DNA from: Oncomelania hupensis
Taxonomy: Eukaryota > Mollusca > Gastropoda > Littorinimorpha > Pomatiopsidae
Reading direction: 5' to 3'
DNA: 64,000 nucleotides
Assembly (NCBI GenBank): GCA_036898135.1
Contig: CM072516.1
Location: 24,945,244-25,009,243 of the forward strand
The notes beneath the pieces were generated by a model that did not search any database, was not told where the DNA came from, and was given only the letters and a program-made list of their open reading frames with translations. The translations under genes and the position numbers were made by a program. Positions within the stretch are counted from its first letter, which is position 1. Each line of letters starts with the position of its first letter. Positions 1-10,790 of this stretch are shown piece after piece.

Positions 1-153
1 TCGATCGACAGCGGTGTAAAATTTTTTTAGAAAAAAAAATCCACCACAACAATAAAAAAAAACAACAAAAAAACAACAATATGTAGTACCCCTCGAAATG
101 TTCGCAATTATGGGTGCAGTGCATGCCATTCTAAAATATACCTCTGAAAAAGA

Positions 154-188
154 ATGAGGCGAAGGGAGAGAGAGGGGGAAGAGTGCTG

Positions 189-250
<62 letters not shown>

Positions 251-257
251 TGACATT

Positions 258-324
<67 letters not shown>

Positions 325-515
325 ACACACACACAAAGAGACACAGAGAGAGAGAGACAGAGAGAGACAGAGAGATACAAAGAGAGACAGAGAGAGGGAC
401 ACACACACAAACAGAAAAAAACAGAGAGAGAAGAAGAAGAAGAAGAAGAAGAAGAAGAAGAAGAAGAAGAAGAAGAAGAAGAAGAAGAAGAAGAAGAAGA
501 AGAAGAAGAAGAAAA
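154..515. repeat. GA and GAA microsatellite block
   Basis: Long (GA)n runs at about 189-246 and 258-320 are followed by GA/CA mixed repeats and a (GAA)n run at about 430-513. Every frame across it translates into low-complexity Glu/Arg or Ser/Leu runs, so none of the apparent reading frames is a gene. Bases 1-153 before it are A-rich and hold nothing recognisable. Confidence 0.95.
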
Positions 516-974
516 GAACCAAACATTACGCCAATGGTTGAAAGTGAAAGAAAGAACGAAGAAGACACAAGGGCTTTAAATTTGTGGGTTAAAGCAAGGG
601 GGGCATTGGAAAAAATTAGGCGTCTTAAAGTCAAAAAAAGAAAATGAATTTAACTTAAAAAACAAAAATTAAAGCTTTTTGTCCTCGTTGCTTACCGACG
701 TTTTTTCTTCCTTCTAACATTAACTCTATCTCTCCTTTCGTCTGCACCCTTAATGTAATATTTAAACTGCACATCCACTAAAAAGCGATGCTAACGTGTA
801 ATCATGCACGCTGGTAATAATATATGCAGGCACACAAATACACACAAATATTCTTATCTCCCCTTCCCACCTATCCCCCCACCCCCCACACACAAATATT
901 CTCCCTCACCCCATCCCCCACCCCCCCCACACACACACGCGATAGCACACATATACAAACACACACACACACAC
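516..974. other. Non-coding flank ending in a CA-rich tract
   Basis: I see no gene here. The right half is rich in CA and CCCC runs, and the last 25 bases are a (CA)n tract that served as the target of the LTR element starting at 975. The 5 bases before the element (970-974, CACAC) recur immediately after its other end at 9635-9639. Confidence 0.7.
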
Positions 975-2704
975 TGTCAAAGCCCCCCCCTTACGGTCCT
1001 TCGTTTCTCTTACCATAAAGGGGAACTCTGAGCAGTGTATGCAACCATACGTGAACAACGGATGAATAGATAGAGACAAGCATTACGTTGGCAAAATAAA
1101 ACAACAATTTATTCACATGAACATAACATGGAGTCGTAAATGAATAACTAAAATTTATAAATGTGATAAAATCAAACGACAGAATGAAATGTTCTTTGTT
1201 TTAAATAAATTAAATGGTTCTACACAGTATTCTCGTTCAGTCTCTTTGTTTTCCTTTTCTACTGTTCACTCATTGTTCGCACACAACCTATGCACTGTTT
1301 ACAAATTTGTTGCTACTACTGTTATAACGATTTCAGTTCACAAGTCCCGTTTTACAAATACATATCACACTCCTGCGATCAAACCTTTGCAATACGAAAT
1401 TGCATAATAACAAAAACGTCCCGAAGACACTAGAGCATGAACTCGCTCAACGCAGGAGTGAAATGTATATATGTCCCGGGAACACAGTAGGCAAATAAAC
1501 TAAAAATTGTCAATGCACTAGATGTAATCGATAAGTGCATACACCTCGAATGTCACTGGGACTGTAGCTGCTACGATTAGATGCATCTGCCGTGGTCATC
1601 CAATATTTCAAAGTCTGTGGTGAAGAAGCGAAGGCAAAAAGTTCACTGGCAGAAAGTCTATCATAATACAATCGGTGAAAAGTGATGGTAAAACCAAAAA
1701 CAAAGTCGAAGTTAAAGTTGAAGTTGAAGGTAAAATCGAAGTTGAAGATGAAACCAAAGGCAAAAAGCGAAAGGTACACTGCAACATAACCCATACAAAA
1801 TCTTCTAAGAATTTGAGTAACAATTTATACATGCTTCCTGATGCAATTGAAAACTCAACCATTTTCCTTAATAATAATAATCGCTAACTCTTGTATTGTA
1901 ACAATCGTATTGTAACAATCACAAATGTAAATCTAACGCATGTATGAATGAATGACTGCAACCTTGAATGTTTTGTATGCTTGGAAGAATAATGATTGTA
2001 ATAAATATGGTATCACTTATACGAATATAATACTTCCCCATAATATTTTAGCCCCACAACATAATGATAACCAACAATGACACGACAAAATACGGACCAC
2101 AGAAATAAATGACAACAAAGAGACACCCGACTAGCCAGTGAAAACACCCAAGTCCACACTTACTCAACTACCCGTGGATACGGTGATGCGGCTAAGGTCG
2201 GATACGTCTCTTCATCCGCAGCATTCCTTTTGGTACAGGTAGGTCAACGGTCAGGTCTACTAGTCGTCTCGATCTTCATTGACTAAAACAAACAGTCGAA
2301 CTTGCACCAGTTTCAAGGTCGAACTCTTTCTCCCTCATCGTTCTCAAACGACTTCTGGTGAAAACTCAAGTTCTTGTCGTAGGGCACCGCTACGTGAGGA
2401 TATCACGTACGTATTTCCTTAAGCGTACAGTTGACGGATAAAGGATTAGCAGGGACGAAAAACGATTCAACACACTGCTCCTAGATTCACTGTTCCTGAG
2501 ACCTCCATGTAACGACCAAATACCTGTCTTCTTCCTCTTTCGTCATTTCCTCTTTTCTACGACAATAAGTTACGTCACACTTTTCATTTACTTTTGTCCC
2601 GGCTTATTCAAAGGCACACAAAACGATGATTCATAGGCACTTGCGAGAAGACCACCTATCTACAAACAACAATATAAAGTTCAAACTGAGTGTGGGTCGT
2701 GACA
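975..2704 (-). repeat. 3' LTR of element 1
   Basis: This is a direct repeat of 7905-9634 at a constant offset of 6930 bases. It begins TGTCAAAG and ends GTGACA on the plus strand. Small open frames inside it (for example around 1189-1407 and 1510-1794) recur identically in the other LTR and have no recognisable product. At 1730 bp it is long for this class. Confidence 0.95.
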
Positions 2705-2706
2705 TA

Positions 2707-2716
2707 CCCCCCCCTC
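2707..2716 (-). promoter_or_regulatory. Polypurine tract of element 1
   Basis: On the minus strand a GAGGGGGGGG run sits two bases before the 3' LTR start (TGTCA at 2704). This is the position from which plus-strand DNA synthesis is primed in LTR retrotransposons. Element 2 has a very similar tract, GAGTGGGGGG. Confidence 0.8.
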
Positions 2717-2757
2717 AAGACAAAACCTTGGTTTTGTTCAAACTCAAAGTTCACGAC

Positions 2758-5700
2758 TTACACGTTTCTGCTCAAAAAGTCTGCAGTGACGTTTTCCTTT
2801 CCAGGAATACTTTCAATAACCAGTGGAAACGACTGCATCAACAGCGCCCATCTCATCAACCTGCTGCTGGTAGTTTTCGATTTCTGAAGGTATTTCAGCG
2901 GTTGGTGATCAGTTTGTACGATGACTGTCCGATCGTACACATATTGCTGAAATCGTTGAAGTCCCCAAATCAACGCTAAACATTCCTTCTCAATCGTTGA
3001 GTAGTTCTTTTCTGCGGCAACTAACTTCCGGCTGACACAAGCCACTGGTTGGAGTCCGTGACCCTGATCTTGGCATAGTACTGCTCCAATACCTGTGTCT
3101 GACGCGTCTGTTTGCAAAACAAACGGTTTTTCGCCATCTGGCAGACAACATACAGGACTAGAGCACAGCCTTTCTTTCAAAGTGTTGAAAGCTCTTTCGC
3201 ATGCTTCCGTCCATGCGACTGGTCCTGTTTTTCCTCCCTTCGTCAGATCGGATAGAGGTGCGGCTATGGCTGCAAAGTTTGGTACAAACCTCCTGTAGTA
3301 GCTCGCTAACCCCAAAAACGACCTCACTTGTTTCTTTGTAGTTGGTTGTGACGTTTCTCTGATGCGATCCATTTTCTGACGGTCTGGTTGAATCTTACCT
3401 CGCCCTACCATGTGTCCCAGATACTCCAAACTCTGAAATCCTAGGAAACATTTTGACGGTCTTGCAGCTAACTGCACTTCGCGGAGTCTCTGACACAACG
3501 CTCTTAGACATTCCAAATGCCTTTCTTTTGTTTGTGTAGCTATCATCAAATCATCCATGAAGTTGTCTATTTCAGTCATGTGAAGGGGTGCCAATAACTT
3601 CCGCATCATTCGGGAAAATATAGCTCCGGCAGTCTTCAATCCAAAAGGCATCACGCACCACTGGAACTGACCTTCAGGAGTGGTGAACGCTGTCTTTTCT
3701 TTGTCCTCTTTTTTCATTGGGATTTGCCAATACCCTTTTGACAAATCTATTTTGCTCAGGTATTTCGCTTTTGCGAGCTTCGCGAACAAAAAATCGATAT
3801 CAGGTAGAGGCTCAGCGTCGAAGACGATGTTACGATTCATTTTGCGAAAATCAACGCAAAATCGTATTTGTCCATCTTTTTTTTTCACTAGCACAATCGG
3901 TGAGCTATACGGTGACGTTGCTCTCTCAATGACCCGTAATTTCATCATCGTTTCTACTTCATCCTTCACCACCTGCATTTGCGAATGAGGTAAAGGGTAT
4001 TGTCTTGTACGGACTGGCTCTTCATTGATCATCTTTATCTCGCACGTATCCAAGGTGCATCGTAAAGGGAAATCAGTGAAAATGTCTGCATAGTCTGACA
4101 CTATGTTTAGGATGTCCTCATGAATTTCTGGACATTCTGGGTCAACGTGTACATCTTTCGGACCCTCGGTCGCCACTAACGGACACGTTGGAATGTCGTT
4201 GCCCACTTGTTCTTCTTTCCATTGATCGTCTTCTGTCACTACTGTATCGACTGTCACTCTTTCTCTGCATTCTTTCAGCAGATTGACGTGGAAGAGTTTA
4301 GTTTTCCGTCCTACTGATATGCGATAATCGCATTCGCCAACTTTTTCTATGACTTCATAGGGTCCTTGCCAAGCCATTTGGAGTTTATTATGTTTAGTGG
4401 GTAGCAACAGCAACACTCTGTCGCCTGCTTTGAAGACCCTGGGTTTCGCTTTTCGGTCAAAGTAGTGTTTCTGGCGCTCTGCAACTCCTTTCATATGTTC
4501 TTTTGCTATCTGGCACGTCTCCTCGATGCGATTGCGTAGATCGACTACGTATTCACTGCTTACTTTCACTTCTTCAGCAGCAATCTCCTTCGACCATAGC
4601 TCTCTCAACACGGCCATCGGTCCTCTGACTGTTTTTCCGTATAGTAGCTCAAACGGTGAAAATCCAGTAGCCTCTTGAGGTACCTCTCGGTAGGCGAAAA
4701 GAAGAGCTGGTATGTACCGGTCCCACATCCGTGGCTGTTCTGTAGTCAGTTTTCTCAGCATGGTCATCAGAGTGCCGTTAAACCGCTCAACCAGCCCATT
4801 ACACTGAGGGTGGTAGGGTGTGGTGGCTTTTCCATGGATGGCCAACAATCTGTTCATTTCATCCATGACTGCTGACATGAACTGCGTCCCCCTGTCGGTT
4901 AGTATTTCACGAGGGATGCCTACCCTCGACCATATGGTCCACAGAGCCTCTGCTACTTTTTCAGTGTCAATTCTTTTCAACGGAACTGCTTCTGGGTATC
5001 GTGTAGCGTAGTCGACAACTACCAAAATGTATTGGTTACCTTGTTCCGACTTTGGTGCAATCGGACCTACAATGTCGATAGCCACTCTTTGGAATGGTTC
5101 GTCCATCAAAGGCATCTTTTGTAGGGGTACCTTGCTGACTCGACCCCTTGGTGTCACTCTCTGGCATTCAATGCATGATGCACAGTACCTGCGAACGTCT
5201 GCGCACATACCTGGCCAGAAAAACGTATTCCATATACGTTCGCGAGTTCGTTTTCCTCCTAGGTGTCCTGCCATGGGAGGATCATGAGCTAGCCTCATGA
5301 CTTCTTTTCGTAGTTTCTTGGGAACTACTAGCTGCGATGTCTCCACTCCTCGCAACTGATGCAACCTGTATAGTAACCCTTTCTTTCGCGTGAATTTTAC
5401 TGTAGCATTTCCTGACTTCAGTTCGCTCTGGGCATCAGCCAACGCTCGAACTTTTTTAAGACTATCGTCTTCTTCTTGCAATGCAGCCAACTCTGTCGGT
5501 GTGACTTCCACTCCTAGAGTTTTCGATACCTGCAAAGGTACTGTCGCTCGTTTTTCACGTTCTATTTGTCCTCTTGTTTCGACTGCTGCTGCCACGGCAC
5601 ATTCACTACCATCAATGGTAACTGGGCTTCGGTAACCAGATGAAAATGTAATCCAGTTACCCAGAAGAATGTCAGGTCCCATGTGGTCAAGGACGAACAG

Positions 5701-7584
5701 TTCAACAGTCCCTGTCACAAAGCCTGATTCAAGTTTCACCCATGCTGTAGGGTACTTTCCTGTTTTTGTCTGGTCTGCTAAGTACACTTCAACACTCCTC
5801 CCAGTGTAATCTTCAGGTTTGACCCATTTTGAAGCAACTGCTCCCATCTCTGCTCCAGTATCACGCATAATGCGTACTGTATTTTCGTTGATCCGACCCT
5901 CACTCCACGGGTTATAGGGTTTAATAGATCGGACGTCTATTGGCGGAGTATAGATCGGTAGGGTGTCGGTCGCAATTGTAACCTGACTGACTGCATGCGT
6001 TTTCATGCATTGCCTGGCGAAGTGCCCCTTACCCCCACACTTATAGCACTCGTCTGAATTCCTCCTGTCTCTTTCATCTCTACCGACAACTGGTCTCCTA
6101 ATAGGTTCCCTCAATCTCGTTTGTGACTCGTTCGGTCTACGCTCGGGTTGACTGCTCGGTGTTCGTGGACTCGCTCTTTGGAAAACAGGTCCTCGAGATA
6201 CGGCTCGTTTTACGTCCAAATGCAGTTGAGCATATTCGGCTGCTTGTGCGGCGTCTGTCGGCAATCGTTCACGCACGAACATCTCGAGCTCAGGATTCAT
6301 TACTGAATATATCTGTTCAGCCAAAAACATGTCTAACACAGACTTCGCGTCATCGATGTCTTTGTCTGCCAAGGAAAACCATCTTTCTACAGATGTCTGC
6401 AACCGGATGAGAAATTGCGGAAAAGTTTCATTTTGTTCTTTCTTGGTCTCTCGGAACTGTCGGCGATACCATTCCGCATCGCGGCGAAAACGACGTAACA
6501 GCGCGTTGCGTACTTCTTCAAAATCTTGAGCCTGTTCGGGTGTCAAACGCAAATACGTATCGCGCGCTTCTCCTGACAATAGTGGAGACAACCTTGCTGC
6601 CCAGCAATCTCTATTCCATCCTTGTGATTCAGCTATGAGTTCAAAATGACGCAGATAAGCTTCGATGTCTTCTCTACCATCGAAAGGGTGAATTTTCAGT
6701 CGGTAACCATCATGATGTTCTCTACGAGTTGAACGGTCAGCGAAAACTTCGCGTTCTTCTCTGATCATCTCCATCTGCATTTTCATCCGTTCTTTCTCTG
6801 CCTCCATTCTGATTTCTAATGATCTTCGTTCTTCTTCTTTGTCTTCTTCGCGTCGGCGACGTTCTTCTTCTTTCTCTTCCTCTCGTCGGCGACGTTCTTC
6901 TTCTTTTTCTTCTTCGCGTCGGCGACGTTCTTCTTCTTTTTCCTCTTCGCGTCGGCGACGTTCTTCTTCTTTTTCCTTTCGCTCTTCTTCCATTTTCCTC
7001 TCCATTAGACGTCTGTCTTCTTCTATTTTTCTTTCCATTAGCCGTCTGTCTTCTTCACGCTCTCTTCGCTCTTCTTCTATTTTTCTTCGCTCTTCTTCCA
7101 TTTTCCTCTCCACTAAACGTCTGTCTTCTTCTATTTTTCTTTCCATTAGCCGTCTGTCTTCTTCGCGCTCTCTTCGCTCTTCTTCTATTTTTCTTCGCTC
7201 TTCTTCCATTTTCCTCTCCACTAAACGTCTGTCTTCTTCTCGCTCTCTTCGTTCTTCTTCCTTTTGAATGCCATCCACGACAAATCTCGCTAGCGCCTCT
7301 TCTCGCAGGCCTAGGCTCATACCTAATTCTCTATACTTCACGGATACGTCAATCACTTCGGACGTCTCTTGGTTCCTTGACGGTTCTACGGCTACCGCCA
7401 TGCGAGGGAAACCTAAGACAGACGTACTCAGAGTCTCTTCTCTCGTCAAACTGGACATGGTCGCTTCTCCCGATGCTCCCAGTACAATATCGGCTGAGTC
7501 GCTGCTAGGGGTGATCGATGTCCCTTCCCCACCAATCGTTTTCTTGGCCCCAGCACGTTTTGTACCTTTCCGGGTGGCGGACAT
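2758..7584 (-). CDS. gag-pol: Gag-Pol polyprotein with integrase before reverse transcriptase
   Basis: This is a single open frame of about 1608 residues. The open frame reaches 7641, but only through a TTG codon; the first ATG is at 7584, with A at -3, so I start there. Rough residue positions: Glu/Arg-rich coiled coil with near-identical internal repeats 85-270; capsid-like region related to SCAN 285-460; CCHC zinc knuckle CYKCGGKGHFARQC near 515; aspartic protease motif DTGA near 575; integrase HHCC zinc finger 770-810; catalytic D, D and E near 833, 896 and 932; reverse transcriptase 1220-1400 with an FMDD catalytic box near 1345; RNase H 1490-1600 with TDAS and a conserved EKE. The PR-IN-RT-RH order is diagnostic of the Gmr1 clade. 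No internal stop or frameshift is visible. Confidence 0.93.
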   Translation of the reverse strand: MSATRKGTKRAGAKKTIGGEGTSITPSSDSADIVLGASGEATMSSLTREETLSTSVLGFPRMAVAVEPSRNQETSEVIDVSVKYRELGMSLGLREEALARFVVDGIQKEEERREREEDRRLVERKMEEERRKIEEERREREEDRRLMERKIEEDRRLVERKMEEERRKIEEERREREEDRRLMERKIEEDRRLMERKMEEERKEKEEERRRREEEKEEERRRREEEKEEERRRREEEKEEERRRREEDKEEERRSLEIRMEAEKERMKMQMEMIREEREVFADRSTRREHHDGYRLKIHPFDGREDIEAYLRHFELIAESQGWNRDCWAARLSPLLSGEARDTYLRLTPEQAQDFEEVRNALLRRFRRDAEWYRRQFRETKKEQNETFPQFLIRLQTSVERWFSLADKDIDDAKSVLDMFLAEQIYSVMNPELEMFVRERLPTDAAQAAEYAQLHLDVKRAVSRGPVFQRASPRTPSSQPERRPNESQTRLREPIRRPVVGRDERDRRNSDECYKCGGKGHFARQCMKTHAVSQVTIATDTLPIYTPPIDVRSIKPYNPWSEGRINENTVRIMRDTGAEMGAVASKWVKPEDYTGRSVEVYLADQTKTGKYPTAWVKLESGFVTGTVELFVLDHMGPDILLGNWITFSSGYRSPVTIDGSECAVAAAVETRGQIEREKRATVPLQVSKTLGVEVTPTELAALQEEDDSLKKVRALADAQSELKSGNATVKFTRKKGLLYRLHQLRGVETSQLVVPKKLRKEVMRLAHDPPMAGHLGGKRTRERIWNTFFWPGMCADVRRYCASCIECQRVTPRGRVSKVPLQKMPLMDEPFQRVAIDIVGPIAPKSEQGNQYILVVVDYATRYPEAVPLKRIDTEKVAEALWTIWSRVGIPREILTDRGTQFMSAVMDEMNRLLAIHGKATTPYHPQCNGLVERFNGTLMTMLRKLTTEQPRMWDRYIPALLFAYREVPQEATGFSPFELLYGKTVRGPMAVLRELWSKEIAAEEVKVSSEYVVDLRNRIEETCQIAKEHMKGVAERQKHYFDRKAKPRVFKAGDRVLLLLPTKHNKLQMAWQGPYEVIEKVGECDYRISVGRKTKLFHVNLLKECRERVTVDTVVTEDDQWKEEQVGNDIPTCPLVATEGPKDVHVDPECPEIHEDILNIVSDYADIFTDFPLRCTLDTCEIKMINEEPVRTRQYPLPHSQMQVVKDEVETMMKLRVIERATSPYSSPIVLVKKKDGQIRFCVDFRKMNRNIVFDAEPLPDIDFLFAKLAKAKYLSKIDLSKGYWQIPMKKEDKEKTAFTTPEGQFQWCVMPFGLKTAGAIFSRMMRKLLAPLHMTEIDNFMDDLMIATQTKERHLECLRALCQRLREVQLAARPSKCFLGFQSLEYLGHMVGRGKIQPDRQKMDRIRETSQPTTKKQVRSFLGLASYYRRFVPNFAAIAAPLSDLTKGGKTGPVAWTEACERAFNTLKERLCSSPVCCLPDGEKPFVLQTDASDTGIGAVLCQDQGHGLQPVACVSRKLVAAEKNYSTIEKECLALIWGLQRFQQYVYDRTVIVQTDHQPLKYLQKSKTTSSRLMRWALLMQSFPLVIESIPGKENVTADFLSRNV

Positions 7585-7882
7585 TTTGCTAGCCGACCAC
7601 CTTTTCTTGTATAATTGGTAAACAACAAATCTATTTACCAACTATATATCTCAGAGTTCAAATAACTCAACAGTTATACCACGGTTTGGCTCAGATGACA
7701 CTAAGTTGTATTATAGTAAAGTGTGGGCTTGGTTGCTTACCTTATTACTGTCGGGTGCTCTAAGTGCGCCCACGCGATTCAAAACGCTCCAGCACCCGCC
7801 AACCACCCACGTCACTTACTCTGATTGTATGGTATAACACAACAATGTCAACGTAATTCTATCTCCTCCATTCATCCGTTCG

Positions 7883-7900
7883 ATCCCACCGCTGCCACCA
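7883..7900 (-). promoter_or_regulatory. Primer-binding site, tRNA-Leu-like
   Basis: Just inside the 5' LTR, after a four-base spacer, the minus strand reads TGGTGGCAGCGGTGGGAT. This is the complement of the 3' end plus CCA of metazoan tRNA-Leu (AAG/UAG isoacceptors) as I remember that tRNA. The match continues with one base missing into the T loop (GTTCGA). Confidence 0.75.
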
Positions 7901-7904
7901 AATA

Positions 7905-9634
7905 TGTCAAAGCCCCCCCCTTACGGTCCTTCGTTTCTCTTACCATAAAGGGGAACTCTGAGCAGTGTATGCAACCATACGTGAACAACGGATGAATAGA
8001 TAGAGACAAGCATTACGTTGGCAAAATAAAACAACAATTTATTCACATGAACATAACATGGAGTCGTAAATGAATAACTAAAATTTATAAATGTGATAAA
8101 ATCAAACGACAGAATGAAATGTTCTTTGTTTTAAATAAATTAAATGGTTCTACACAGTATTCTCGTTCAGTCTCTTTGTTTTCCTTTTCTACTGTTCACT
8201 CATTGTTCGCACACAACCTATGCACTGTTTACAAATTTGTTGCTACTACTGTTATAACGATTTCAGTTCACAAGTCCCGTTTTACAAATACATATCACAC
8301 TCCTGCGATCAAACCTTTGCAATACGAAATTGCATAATAACAAAAACGTCCCGAAGACACTAGAGCATGAACTCGCTCAACGCAGGAGTGAAATGTATAT
8401 ATGTCCCGGGAACACAGTAGGCAAATAAACTAAAAATTGTCAATGCACTAGATGTAATCGATAAGTGCATACACCTCGAATGTCACTGGGACTGTAGCTG
8501 CTACGATTAGATGCATCTGCCGTGGTCATCCAATATTTCAAAGTCTGTGGTGAAGAAGCGAAGGCAAAAAGTTCACTGGCAGAAAGTCTATCATAATACA
8601 ATCGGTGAAAAGTGATGGTAAAACCAAAAACAAAGTCGAAGTTAAAGTTGAAGTTGAAGGTAAAATCGAAGTTGAAGATGAAACCAAAGGCAAAAAGCGA
8701 AAGGTACACTGCAACATAACCCATACAAAATCTTCTAAGAATTTGAGTAACAATTTATACATGCTTCCTGATGCAATTGAAAACTCAACCATTTTCCTTA
8801 ATAATAATAATCGCTAACTCTTGTATTGTAACAATCGTATTGTAACAATCACAAATGTAAATCTAACGCATGTATGAATGAATGACTGCAACCTTGAATG
8901 TTTTGTATGCTTGGAAGAATAATGATTGTAATAAATATGGTATCACTTATACGAATATAATACTTCCCCATAATATTTTAGCCCCACAACATAATGATAA
9001 CCAACAATGACACGACAAAATACGGACCACAGAAATAAATGACAACAAAGAGACACCCGACTAGCCAGTGAAAACACCCAAGTCCACACTTACTCAACTA
9101 CCCGTGGATACGGTGATGCGGCTAAGGTCGGATACGTCTCTTCATCCGCAGCATTCCTTTTGGTACAGGTAGGTCAACGGTCAGGTCTACTAGTCGTCTC
9201 GATCTTCATTGACTAAAACAAACAGTCGAACTTGCACCAGTTTCAAGGTCGAACTCTTTCTCCCTCATCGTTCTCAAACGACTTCTGGTGAAAACTCAAG
9301 TTCTTGTCGTAGGGCACCGCTACGTGAGGATATCACGTACGTATTTCCTTAAGCGTACAGTTGACGGATAAAGGATTAGCAGGGACGAAAAACGATTCAA
9401 CACACTGCTCCTAGATTCACTGTTCCTGAGACCTCCATGTAACGACCAAATACCTGTCTTCTTCCTCTTTCGTCATTTCCTCTTTTCTACGACAATAAGT
9501 TACGTCACACTTTTCATTTACTTTTGTCCCGGCTTATTCAAAGGCACACAAAACGATGATTCATAGGCACTTGCGAGAAGACCACCTATCTACAAACAAC
9601 AATATAAAGTTCAAACTGAGTGTGGGTCGTGACA
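7905..9634 (-). repeat. 5' LTR of element 1
   Basis: This is the promoter-bearing LTR for the minus-strand element, equal in length to the copy at 975-2704. It ends at a CA repeat (9635-9652) whose first five bases complete the target duplication. Bases 7585-7882 between the primer-binding site and the gag start form a roughly 300-base leader without a recognisable feature. Confidence 0.95.
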
Positions 9635-9713
9635 CACACACACACACACACAATTTGGATAACTTTATTACAATCAAACGCGTTTATTTAACAACGTTGT
9701 AATGAACTCAGCA

Positions 9714-10383
9714 CACGCCCATCCCTCCTCCCCCGTCCTGTAATGGGCACACGGGTTTCAGTATATATAATATCCCCACTTTGTGGAAATGTAGTGCTTT
9801 AAATTCCAACTGCTGCTGTCTTTCTTCTTTGTTCTTTCTCGTTCCTTATCTGTTCTATCTATCTGTTATCTTCTTCGCTAGACCAGTCACCTACCTTTTT
9901 TTTTTCTTGAAAACTCTCCCCAAACTCCTGATTTGTATATGTGGTCTGTTGGGTCAGATCGGGGATGATTGGACGCTTTCTGCCAAATGACCAGTAGGGC
10001 TTTATATGGAATTATTATTTTGCAATGTAGGAACTTATATGTATATGTTTTGTTAATATTTTATAATGATGTTTATATTCTATTTTATTTTTTTGTAAAC
10101 GGGGCGTTTGATAAATTAAAGTAAAGCCTCGGCGTCTCCTGCTTGGGATGCCTTGTTTATTTTTTTTGGAAATTGACCGGCTGGTGGAGTGCCTTCATTT
10201 TTACTATTAGGGTAGGTAGGTATGTAGATTAACGTCCCCGGATACTATGAGCATATAGGAGATACCATTAGGATCGTTTCAGCAGATCTTTTATAGGGAT
10301 CAGGGGAGAGCCCTCTTTCAACCAAGTTGTGGCCCTTATTCGGCTCTTTACAGTCCGCTGGACCCTATAAACAATGACTAACT
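9714..10383 (+). mobile_element. H-retroposon copy 1 (subtype with ACTA tail)
   Basis: This belongs to the 11-copy family I call H. The recognisable core runs from GGGTTTCAGTATA to the 3' hairpin GTCCGCTGGACCCT, followed by an ACTAACTAACT tail. It is flanked by the 9-bp direct repeat AACTCAGCA at 9705-9713 and 10384-10392, a target duplication. It carries no reading frame of note. A 55-bp m stub is inserted at 10212-10266. The dinucleotide and T-rich tracts around 9895 and 10150 are part of the element. Confidence 0.8.
10212..10266 (-). mobile_element. m stub 1, 55-bp micro-insertion
   Basis: This insertion interrupts H copy 1, so the intact sister copies show the empty site. It is flanked by ATTAGG at 10206-10211 and 10267-10272. 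Its core, TTAACGTCCCCGGATACTAT, recurs at 13942-13989, 14001-14068 and 48291-48349. On the minus strand it ends in a (CTAC)-rich tail, which suggests the severely truncated 3' end of a retroelement. Confidence 0.7.
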
Positions 10384-10392
10384 AACTCAGCA

Positions 10393-10790
10393 AAGTTTGT
10401 CAATTACGCCGCCCCCATTCTCAAACTTCTCCTCTCCCATACTCTTTTAGAGCCGATCATGACACTGGTAGATAGGCCACGAGCTAGACGTTTACACTGC
10501 CGCCGTGATAGTCCAAAGCGTTGCGGTCCAGACACAAACCGCTTATGCAATAGCCCTACAGAGCCAATCATCAAAACTATTAATTGTGTTCGGAATCATG
10601 CCTCGTTTAGAGCAGTACACAATGCGCGTATTTCTGACATTTCTAGTTATAGCAGATGTTTATGAGATAAGCATACGGCGAGAATTAGCAGAAGACAGAC
10701 AGACTGACATCACATTAGTAGGAAGCACCCCACACGCCACAGTTGTGCAAAATGTGGACATGCACGGCACAAAGAATCATGCGCAGCCGT
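10393..10790. other. Non-coding spacer
   Basis: I recognise no gene or repeat here. Two overlapping frames (10459-10665 and 10505-10804) show no domain and are probably chance. Confidence 0.5.

Larger units (their letters stand above)
975..9634 (-). mobile_element. Gmr1-type Ty3/gypsy LTR retrotransposon, complete (element 1)
   Basis: The element is 8660 bp and is bounded by two 1730-bp LTRs starting TGTCA and ending TGACA. It is flanked by CACAC on both sides, a 5-bp target duplication inside a CA repeat. Between the LTRs on the minus strand lie a primer-binding site, one long gag-pol frame and a G-rich polypurine tract. Integrase precedes reverse transcriptase in pol, the arrangement of the Gmr1 clade and unlike most Ty3/gypsy elements. 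There is no envelope-like frame. The LTRs matched at every block I compared, and the coding frame has no internal stop, so the insertion looks very recent. Activity itself is not shown by the sequence. Confidence 0.93.

Noticed and set aside
154..647. Overlapping long frames of Glu/Arg or Ser/Leu repeats
   Set aside because: They are translations of GA and GAA microsatellites in several frames.
1189..1887. Small frames inside the LTR (also at 8119-8817)
   Set aside because: They recur because the LTR is duplicated. They have no domain, and their composition follows a low-complexity stretch.
2626..2979. 117-codon plus-strand frame across the LTR edge
   Set aside because: It overlaps the end of the gag-pol gene in antisense and the LTR, with no domain.
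6819..7508. 229-codon plus-strand frame
   Set aside because: It is the antisense shadow of the Gag coiled coil of element 1.
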